Source: Chitinophaga oryzae (GTDB taxonomy: Bacteria > Bacteroidota > Bacteroidia > Chitinophagales > Chitinophagaceae). From it: a stretch of 64,000 nt of DNA. Made by a program: the position numbers and the translations under genes. Positions 8,532-15,303 of this stretch are shown piece after piece. The stretch is from contig NZ_CP051204.2 in NCBI RefSeq assembly GCF_012516375.2, positions 2,294,001-2,358,000 on the forward strand. The letters are read 5' to 3'. The stretch's first letter is position 1. Each line of letters begins with the position of its first letter. The notes beneath the pieces were generated by a model. That model saw nothing but the letters and a program-made list of their open reading frames with translations. It did no database searches and was not told where the DNA came from.

Positions 8532-9029
8532 ATGGAAAGCAGGAACATTATTCTTACACAGGATATCATCCAGAAAAAAATCGAACGGATCGCTTATGAG
8601 ATCTATGAACTGAACAGCGACGGCACAGAGATCATCCTTGCCGGTATCTGGGACAGGGGCATGGTCGTGGCCCGTAAAATAGCCGCCGTACTGGAACAGA
8701 TCTCTCCGTTGAAAACAAGGATCATTTCCCTGCACCTGGATAAACAACATCCGGGGGAAGTAAAAGTTTCTGAAGATATTGATTTTAATGATAAGGTAGT
8801 CGTGGTGGTAGATGACGTGGCCAACTCCGGCCGTACCATGCTCTATGCGCTGAAGCCGCTGCTGGCTTATCTTCCGAAGAAAATACAGACCGCTGTGCTG
8901 GTAGACCGCCGGCACAAATCTTTCCCGCTGTCGGTTGACTTTGTAGGTTATTCCCTTGCCACTACCTTACAGGACATGGTATTGGTGGACATGCAGGGAG
9001 AAGACATTATCGCTGCTTATTTTGAATAA
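8532..9029 (+). CDS. PyrR-like phosphoribosyltransferase
   Basis: 165 residues of the type I phosphoribosyltransferase fold. The PRPP-binding signature VVVVDDVANSGRTM (about 89-102) is intact, and an IWDRGMVVARKIA segment provides the PRPP/pyrophosphate loop. This resembles PyrR, the uracil phosphoribosyltransferase or regulator of pyrimidine genes, but no pyr genes are nearby, so substrate and any RNA-binding role are open. The ATG at 8532 is preferred over 8511 because a -7 promoter box lies between them. It is divergent from the Fe-S membrane gene. Confidence 0.82.
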   Translation: MESRNIILTQDIIQKKIERIAYEIYELNSDGTEIILAGIWDRGMVVARKIAAVLEQISPLKTRIISLHLDKQHPGEVKVSEDIDFNDKVVVVVDDVANSGRTMLYALKPLLAYLPKKIQTAVLVDRRHKSFPLSVDFVGYSLATTLQDMVLVDMQGEDIIAAYFE

Positions 9030-9038
9030 GCTTTTCCG

Positions 9039-9821
9039 TTAAAAATAGATGGGGTGCAGTTTTACGCCGCCTTGTGAATTGATTTCAAGGGCTGGCGCCG
9101 GGAACTTCATCATATTCAGCACCTGGAACAATACCCTGACGCCTTTTTTTCGGGTGCGGATCCTGGTGAAGTCAACGTCCGGCGACAGGTAGAACTGCCG
9201 GATACGGCGCACCTGGTTGTAGTCGTAGTATTGGCCATGCGGGTCTGTCCAGGTATTATCGCGCCCTCCGTACATTCCTTCGGCGCCGTATCCCACGGCG
9301 ATATTCAGCCAGCGCGGCAGCCAGGTGGAATTTTTATGAAAGGAGTACAGGTTGACAGACACCCAGTACGTCTGTGCATTATAATCTTTCAGCGTTCTTT
9401 CCCAGAAAGTGTGGCCGAAGAGCTGTTTCGCTTTCTCCCGCACCGGGCCTTCGGGATAACTTTTAGGATGGGAAGAGAATTTAAGCTGTATCCGCTGCTC
9501 GTCCCACGCCAGCTCCTGGCTGATCAGCAGGGCGGAACCCACGGCATTGGCGCCCATATCGCTCCATGAGAAGCCCCATTTATCAGAGAAACCGTCCAGT
9601 ACTTCTATTACCGACTGGTAGGCAAAGCCGCTGAGGCCACCGATCCAGATCTGCTGCTTGCGCGGCAGGCCCGACCATCGCCACATTTCACGGCTGTATT
9701 TCCCTTCAAAGTAAGCGGCAAAAATATGTCCGGCTTTGTCCATCTGGTTCCATTCCCCTGCATCATTGAAAAAATGGAAAGAGGAACGGGAATAACCTTT
9801 GTACCAGGCGCTGCTGAGCAC
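9039..9821 (-). CDS. DUF2279 family protein, start codon uncertain
   Basis: Conserved envelope protein of unknown function. The family core is clear: MDKAGHIFAAYFEGKYSREM, a SGFAYQSVIEVLDGFSDKWG block and SWSDMGANAVGSALLISQE. The first standard start in frame is GTG at 9821, but it removes the secretion signal. The frame stays open upstream to 10088 and encodes a good signal-like stretch (GIFLVLLNSLAAPAQQ, roughly 9916-9963) with no ATG, GTG or TTG anywhere before it. The true start must therefore be a rare codon or the 5' end is damaged. It converges with the phosphoribosyltransferase gene. Confidence 0.75.
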   Translation of the reverse strand: MLSSAWYKGYSRSSFHFFNDAGEWNQMDKAGHIFAAYFEGKYSREMWRWSGLPRKQQIWIGGLSGFAYQSVIEVLDGFSDKWGFSWSDMGANAVGSALLISQELAWDEQRIQLKFSSHPKSYPEGPVREKAKQLFGHTFWERTLKDYNAQTYWVSVNLYSFHKNSTWLPRWLNIAVGYGAEGMYGGRDNTWTDPHGQYYDYNQVRRIRQFYLSPDVDFTRIRTRKKGVRVLFQVLNMMKFPAPALEINSQGGVKLHPIYF

Positions 9822-9974
9822 TGCCAGGCTGCTGCCGTAAACGACGGCGGTGGCGCCGGAAAGGGTCCATACTCTTTCTTTGACGGTGGTATCAGGTAAG
9901 GAGAAAAAGGGTGTCTTCTGTTGGGCGGGTGCAGCCAGGGAATTCAGAAGGACCAGGAAGATTCCCGCCAGGAG

Positions 9975-9998
9975 GCCTCCCCCGTAAGGGAGGGAGGC
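9975..9998. repeat. Short G/C-rich palindrome in the 5' region of the DUF2279 gene
   Basis: GCCTCCC-CCGTAAGGG-AGGGAGGC forms a hairpin with a mostly G/C stem. It sits in the open frame just upstream of the signal-peptide-like codons of the DUF2279 gene. It may be a small intergenic repeat that displaced the original start. Confidence 0.5.
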
Positions 9999-10045
9999 TA
10001 ACCGGGCAGTATTCTCTTTTAATGTTGTGATAAGAAGATGTTTTA

Positions 10046-11770
10046 TTATTTCAGTTGCATGTCGCTGATGATGCCTTCGATCTTTTTGTCAAGATCGGCG
10101 GTAACGGCATCATAGCTGTCTACGCTGTCCAGCGGCGCGTTCACGCTGAAATAGAACTTGATTTTGGGTTCGGTGCCGGACGGACGGGCAGAGATCTTGC
10201 TGCCATCGGCCAGCACGAACTGCAGCACGTTGGACTTCGGCAGGTCCAGCGGTTTGATTTCGCCGGATTTGATGTCTTTCACCTGTTGCAGCTGGTAATC
10301 GTACAGCGTCACCACCGGAGAGCCGTTGATCGTGGCCGGCGGATTCTCACGATAGCCCCGCATCATCTCAGCAATTTCATCGGCGCCTTTCATACCTTTT
10401 TTGGTGATGGAGATCAGGTGCTCTTTATAATAACCGTACTGCAGGTAAACGTTCACCAGCAGTTCAAACAGGGACTTGCCCTGGCTGCGGGCGTAAGCTG
10501 CCATTTCGCAGATCATGGCCACAGAGGAGATAGCGTCCTTGTCACGGATATTGTTGCCGATCATATAACCATATGATTCTTCCCCGCCGCAGATGAAAGT
10601 TTCCTGCGGCTCTTTCCGGCGGATCAGGTCAGCGATCCATTTGAAGCCGGTGAGGGTGTTGTAGCAGTTGATATTGTTTTTAGCGGCGAATACGTCGATC
10701 AGGTCGGAGGTCACTATGGTTTTGGCGATATAATCGTTCGACTGCTGCAGTCCTTTTCTGCGGCGGCCTTCCACGATATAGTTGAACAGCAGTACGCCGG
10801 TCTGGTTACCGTTCAGTAATATCCACCGGCCTTTCAGGTCTTTCACGGCGATGCCTACACGGTCTGCGTCGGGGTCGGTGCCCAGCAGGATATCCGCATC
10901 CAGTTCCTGGGCTTTCTTCAGGCCCAGGTTCATGGCTTCCGACTCTTCAGGGTTAGGATACACCACCGTCGGGAAATTGCCGTTCGGCGTGGCTTGTTCT
11001 TCCACCACGTTGACGTTGGTGAAACCGAAGCGCTGCAGTATTTCCGGCACCATGGTGATGCCGGTGCCATGGATAGGCGTATACACGATTTTCAGGTCGT
11101 GCTGTTGTTTGTTGATTTCCGGGTTGATAGACAGGCCCTGTAACTCTTTCAGGTAGGCTTCGTCCACTTCCTTGCCGATAAGGGTGATATTGGCTTCGCC
11201 GCCGCTCCATTTCACGTCGTCGGGGGAGAGGATGCTTTCCACTTCCCGGATCACGTTCTTGTCGTGCGGAGGCACCAGCTGGGCGCCGTCGTTCCAGTAA
11301 GCTTTATAGCCGTTGTATTCTTTCGGGTTGTGAGAAGCGGTGAGCACCACGCCGCCCTGGCATTGCAGATGGCGGATGGTAAAAGAAAGCTCCGGCGTAG
11401 GGCGGAGGCTTTCGAACAGAAATACTTTAATGCCGTTGGCCGCGAACACGTTGGCAACGGTTTCTGCGAAAAAGCGGGAATTGTTGCGGCTGTCGTGGGC
11501 GATGGCCACTTTTACCTCGCCTTCAAACGTCTTTTTGAGATAGTTGGCAAAGCCTTGCGTGGCCATGCCGACGGTATATTTGTTCATGCGGTTGGTACCT
11601 ACGCCCATAATTCCTCTCAATCCACCGGTACCAAACTCAAGATTACGATAAAAAGCATCATTAAGGTCATCAGGGTTGCCTTCCTGCATCTTTTTCAGCG
11701 TGGCAATGGTTTCGGCGTCATAGTTACCGTTGAGCCACTGCGATACTTTGTTTTGAATATTTATATCCAT
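10046..11770 (-). CDS. Phosphoglucomutase/phosphomannomutase (alpha-D-phosphohexomutase)
   Basis: 574 residues. Interconverts hexose-1- and hexose-6-phosphates through a phosphoserine intermediate, feeding cell-wall and storage-sugar synthesis. All four family regions are visible: catalytic Ser loop LTASHNPKEYNGYK, metal loop GTDPDADRVGIA, sugar-binding GGEESYGYMIG, and phosphate-binding RPSGTEPKIKFYF near the C-terminus. The start at 11770 (MDINIQNKVSQWL) is chosen; an in-frame extension to 11863 encodes an atypical aromatic-rich leader. Length and motif spacing match the PGM2-like/YhxB branch common in Bacteroidota. Substrate preference is not decidable from motifs. Confidence 0.92.
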   Translation of the reverse strand: MDINIQNKVSQWLNGNYDAETIATLKKMQEGNPDDLNDAFYRNLEFGTGGLRGIMGVGTNRMNKYTVGMATQGFANYLKKTFEGEVKVAIAHDSRNNSRFFAETVANVFAANGIKVFLFESLRPTPELSFTIRHLQCQGGVVLTASHNPKEYNGYKAYWNDGAQLVPPHDKNVIREVESILSPDDVKWSGGEANITLIGKEVDEAYLKELQGLSINPEINKQQHDLKIVYTPIHGTGITMVPEILQRFGFTNVNVVEEQATPNGNFPTVVYPNPEESEAMNLGLKKAQELDADILLGTDPDADRVGIAVKDLKGRWILLNGNQTGVLLFNYIVEGRRRKGLQQSNDYIAKTIVTSDLIDVFAAKNNINCYNTLTGFKWIADLIRRKEPQETFICGGEESYGYMIGNNIRDKDAISSVAMICEMAAYARSQGKSLFELLVNVYLQYGYYKEHLISITKKGMKGADEIAEMMRGYRENPPATINGSPVVTLYDYQLQQVKDIKSGEIKPLDLPKSNVLQFVLADGSKISARPSGTEPKIKFYFSVNAPLDSVDSYDAVTADLDKKIEGIISDMQLK

Positions 11771-11862
11771 AATCGTATTGTTTTTCGGGCCTTTATAGCC
11801 CGGCCAGGTTGTAAAGTAAAAATAAAAAAATGAATGTGGGAAATTCCGGCCGGGCAAATTCA

Positions 11863-11891
11863 TTGAAAATCGTAGGTAATGGTTAATTTTG
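11863..11891 (+). promoter_or_regulatory. Promoter of pcm
   Basis: A TTG at 11863-11865, an 18-nt spacer, and TAATTTTG at 11884-11891 match the Bacteroidota -33/-7 architecture. The box ends 4 nt before the pcm ATG, so the mRNA should be leaderless. Confidence 0.62.
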
Positions 11892-11895
11892 CACC

Positions 11896-12549
11896 ATGAG
11901 GCGGTATGAAGATACTTATAAACAAAAAGGATTACGCAAACAGCTGGTTGATAGTATCCGTCAGAAAGGTATTACCGATGAAAACGTACTGGCGGCCATC
12001 GGCAATATTCCCAGGCATTTTTTTCTTGATACGGCTTTCGAGAGCATTGCATACGATGACAGGGCCTTTCCTATCGGGGAGGGACAAACGATTTCCCAAC
12101 CTTATACGGTAGCCTATCAGACACAGTTGCTGGAACCCCGGCCGTTTGAGAAAATACTGGAAATCGGTACCGGCAGCGGCTACCAGGCCTGCGTGCTGGC
12201 GGAGCTGAAACTGAACGTTTTTACCATTGAACGCCAGAAACGCCTGTTCGACCAGGTGAAAGCCTTTCCTTTTAAAAGCAAATACCCCAACCTGCGCCTG
12301 TTTTATGGCGACGGCTACGAAGGATTACCTTCCTATGCGCCGTTTGACAAGGTCCTGGTGACCGCGGCAGCGCCACATATCCCCGAAAAACTGGTCCAGC
12401 AGTTAAAAATCGGCGGTAAAATGGTCATCCCCGTGGGCGGCCAGGAAGTACAGCGGATGCTGCGTATTACTAAAATAAGTGATACGGAGACGGAACAGGA
12501 ACTGTTCGACAACTTCTCCTTTGTGCCCATGCTGGCCGGAAAAAAATAA
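11896..12549 (+). CDS. pcm: Protein-L-isoaspartate O-methyltransferase
   Basis: A repair enzyme that methylates isoaspartyl residues in aged proteins using S-adenosylmethionine. 217 residues. Seen: the PCMT N-terminal substrate region (IPRHFFLDTAFESIAYDD, then GEGQTISQPYTVAYQTQLL) and the SAM-binding glycine loop ILEIGTGSGYQACVLAEL with the downstream acidic FTIERQ. The domain ends with the family's GGKMVIPVGG. It is transcribed divergently from the phosphohexomutase. The stop codon overlaps the first bases of an AATTACG-family palindrome. Confidence 0.95.
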   Translation: MRRYEDTYKQKGLRKQLVDSIRQKGITDENVLAAIGNIPRHFFLDTAFESIAYDDRAFPIGEGQTISQPYTVAYQTQLLEPRPFEKILEIGTGSGYQACVLAELKLNVFTIERQKRLFDQVKAFPFKSKYPNLRLFYGDGYEGLPSYAPFDKVLVTAAAPHIPEKLVQQLKIGGKMVIPVGGQEVQRMLRITKISDTETEQELFDNFSFVPMLAGKK

Positions 12550-12650
12550 TTACGAATTACGAATTACGAATTGAGGGCTCCTTTATAAAAAGGTTACTAA
12601 ATAACCGTTCTATAAGGGAGCCCTCAATTCGTAATTCGTAATTCGTAATT
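12548..12650. repeat. AATTACG-family palindrome (copy 2, perfect 34-bp arms)
   Basis: Arms 12548-12581 and 12617-12650 are perfectly complementary over 34 bp: three AATTACG units plus AATTGAGGGCTCC. The 35-nt loop contains GGTTA-CTAAA-TAACC. It lies exactly between convergent genes. The left arm overlaps the pcm stop and the right arm ends 2 bp from the stop of the beta-barrel gene, so it could terminate both transcripts. Confidence 0.92.
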
Positions 12651-12652
12651 TT

Positions 12653-15151
12653 TTATAACCTTCCCCGCTCTTTAGGCTTCTCTTCTTCTTCCTGCGGCTT
12701 TTCTTCCTCTTCCTGCTGTTGCTGTTTTTTCTTTTTAAAGAGATTAGGGTCCATCTTACCGAAACGATAGCGTATGTTGATACGGATAAAGCGGGTGGCG
12801 CGTTTGCGCTCGTAGTCCTGGATAAACACCGGTGTTTCGTAATGGGAACTGAACTGTTGTGTGTTGAGCAGATCGGAAATATTAAGCGCTACCACCAGCG
12901 CCCGGTTCTTCAGCACTTCCTTGCGGATGCCGAAATCGATGCCGTTCATGGCCCGGAAAGTGCCTTGCGGCTGTATCCGGGGGGAGCGGTAATGGCCGCT
13001 CAGCTCTATGCTGATACGGGACGGCAGCCTGAACTGGGTATTGGCATTCAACCCGTAGCTGAAGTTTTCATTGTTCAGCGTTACGCTGGAGAGCCGGTTG
13101 TACTCCAGGTTCAGGTTGGCATTGATTTTCCACCATTTGTAAATATTGAGGCTGTAAGACACGTTGCCGCCGATGTTCTGCTGGGTGGCCAGGTTCATGG
13201 GCCTGGTGGTGGTCACGCCGGTGACGGTGTCCAGCGTACTGATACGGTCTATGTTGTCATTGGTTTGCGCAAAGTAGGTGCTGGTGCTGAAATAGTTGTT
13301 GGACCTGGGGTAATAAACGGAATAACTGGCTTCGAACTTATGCGACAGCGCCGGTTGCAGCTCGGGGTTGCCCGTGCGGATGTTCTGCGGGTCGGAGTTA
13401 TTGATATATGGCAGCAACTGGTCGAAGTTGGGCCGGTCAATACGCGTGGAATAGTTGAACACCAGGCTCTGGTTCTGGTTTTTAGGCAGATTGTATTTCA
13501 GGAACACGCTGGGGAACAGGTTGAAGAACCGGTTGTCCACTGTGGTGTCGCGGGTAAAGGAGTAGCCTTTCAGGTAGGACTGTTCGGCCCTTACCCCGAT
13601 CTGGTAGCCCAGGTTGCCGATAGCATTGGCGAAGTTGAGATAACCGGCATGGATATCTTCTTCATAGTCGTACTGGTTGGACAGCTGGTTGCTTTTGCGG
13701 AAATCCTGCAGTTCCCAGTCATACAACATCGCCGTATAGTCGTTACTGATATGCCGCAGCGTACTTTTCACGCCTGCCTCCAGCTTTCCTTTTTTGCCAA
13801 GGGGCATGGTATAGTCTGACTGGAGGTTCCAGAAGCGGTTCCCGTTTTTGCCGGTGTTGTCCTGCAAATTGGGATTGGGGAGGGCGCTCTGACCGGGCTT
13901 CTGGTATTGTGTACGGTAGTCGCTGTTGCTCGCGGCGCGGTTACCGCTGTAGCTTACATAGGCGGTCAGCTCCTGGTTCTGTTTTTTGAACGTACGCTTG
14001 TAATTCAGGCTGGTATTGTTGTTATAGCCGTCATTGCGGCCGGTGTTATGCCGTTCGCCGTTGCGCAGCGTTTGTTTTTGTTCATCGAGGTAGTTAAGGA
14101 AGATGTCATCCTCGTTCCTGCTGAAGTTATGATTGATGCCTTGTGCGATGGTGAAGGTGTTATGGTCGTCGAGGAAATAGTCGAAGCCGAAGCGGCCGCC
14201 GTTGTTACCATTGCGGTTGGTGTTGCGGCTGTCCTGTGAGAAGAAGGTGGTGTGGCTGCTGTCGGGCACGAGGTTCTGCCGGTAGCTGTAGCCGCTGCCG
14301 CCGATGGATTCGTAGCGTGCGTTGTAGTTGCCGAAGAAGTTGAAGCGGCGCATACGCAGACTGGCGTTGGCGCTGCCGTTGACCTGCCCGCGGGTGGCCA
14401 CGCCGGCGTTGAACATCACATTGTACCCGATGGCTTTATCTTTTTTCAGGACGATGTTGATGATACCACCGCCGCCCTGTGCCTCGAATTTGGCGGAAGG
14501 GTTATTGATCACTTCTATGCGGTCGATACTTTCGGCGGGAATCATCTGCAGGGCTGTCTTCGCATCCCCGAAGGGCGACGGTTTGCCGTCTACGTAGATG
14601 GTCACGCTTTTGCCGCGCAGGGTCACGTTATCATCGATGTCTACGTCTACGCTGGGAATATTTTTTAGGATGTCTGTGCCGGTGCCGCCTTCGGCGTTGA
14701 TCATGCTGCCGGCGTCGAACACCTGCCGGTCTATTTGCATGGAAAAGGCTGGTTTTTCCGCTTTGATCTCTACAGCGTTCAGCACCTTGCCGGCAGTCTG
14801 CAGACGTAAGGTGCCGGCGAACGCTGGTTTGCCGGGCGCCACTTTCACCGCTTTCTCCAGCTTCTCGTAACCCATGAAGGTAACACGGAGCACGTAAATG
14901 CCGGGAACAACGCTGTTGAAAGTGAAGGTGCCGGCGGGAGTGGTGTACATGCCGGTCACCATGGAGGAGTCGGCCTGGCGGAGTAATACCACGGAGGCAT
15001 ATTCCACCGGTTTGCCGGTCACTGCATCCGCCACTTTACCGTTCATTTTCACCGGTGAAGCTCCCGGCGTTTGTGCGTGGAGGTTAGGCACAGCAGCAAC
15101 AAGCAGCAGGGTTGCCCCTGCAATTAATCTTAGCATCCGTAATGTTCGCAT
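12653..15151 (-). CDS. Outer-membrane beta-barrel protein with carboxypeptidase-like domain (paralogue 1)
   Basis: 832 residues. Signal peptide MRTLRMLRLIAGATLLLVAA, then a carboxypeptidase-regulatory-like beta-sandwich (about 35-120, MNGKVADAVTGKPVEYASVV), a plug-like region (GTGTDILKNIPSVDVDIDDN, VYVDGKPSPFGD-type) and a TonB-receptor-like barrel of the OMP_b-brl_3 family. No transport substrate is predictable. After the last strand (IRYRFGKMDPNLF) it carries a roughly 35-residue tail of Lys/Gln/Glu runs, unusual for an outer-membrane barrel. It is about 150 bp downstream of a paralogue on the same strand. Confidence 0.87.
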   Translation of the reverse strand: MRTLRMLRLIAGATLLLVAAVPNLHAQTPGASPVKMNGKVADAVTGKPVEYASVVLLRQADSSMVTGMYTTPAGTFTFNSVVPGIYVLRVTFMGYEKLEKAVKVAPGKPAFAGTLRLQTAGKVLNAVEIKAEKPAFSMQIDRQVFDAGSMINAEGGTGTDILKNIPSVDVDIDDNVTLRGKSVTIYVDGKPSPFGDAKTALQMIPAESIDRIEVINNPSAKFEAQGGGGIINIVLKKDKAIGYNVMFNAGVATRGQVNGSANASLRMRRFNFFGNYNARYESIGGSGYSYRQNLVPDSSHTTFFSQDSRNTNRNGNNGGRFGFDYFLDDHNTFTIAQGINHNFSRNEDDIFLNYLDEQKQTLRNGERHNTGRNDGYNNNTSLNYKRTFKKQNQELTAYVSYSGNRAASNSDYRTQYQKPGQSALPNPNLQDNTGKNGNRFWNLQSDYTMPLGKKGKLEAGVKSTLRHISNDYTAMLYDWELQDFRKSNQLSNQYDYEEDIHAGYLNFANAIGNLGYQIGVRAEQSYLKGYSFTRDTTVDNRFFNLFPSVFLKYNLPKNQNQSLVFNYSTRIDRPNFDQLLPYINNSDPQNIRTGNPELQPALSHKFEASYSVYYPRSNNYFSTSTYFAQTNDNIDRISTLDTVTGVTTTRPMNLATQQNIGGNVSYSLNIYKWWKINANLNLEYNRLSSVTLNNENFSYGLNANTQFRLPSRISIELSGHYRSPRIQPQGTFRAMNGIDFGIRKEVLKNRALVVALNISDLLNTQQFSSHYETPVFIQDYERKRATRFIRINIRYRFGKMDPNLFKKKKQQQQEEEEKPQEEEEKPKERGRL

Positions 15152-15303
15152 CCTTTATTCTGGCTGATCTATGACCATAAAAATAACTGCCGGTGTTTAA
15201 AATGTTGACTAATTGGGATGAATGGTATATTCAAAAAGATAGCCGGCAGAGGCACTATTCGCTGTCTACCGGCTGTGGTCTTGCATTCACCCTCTTTATT
15301 AAC

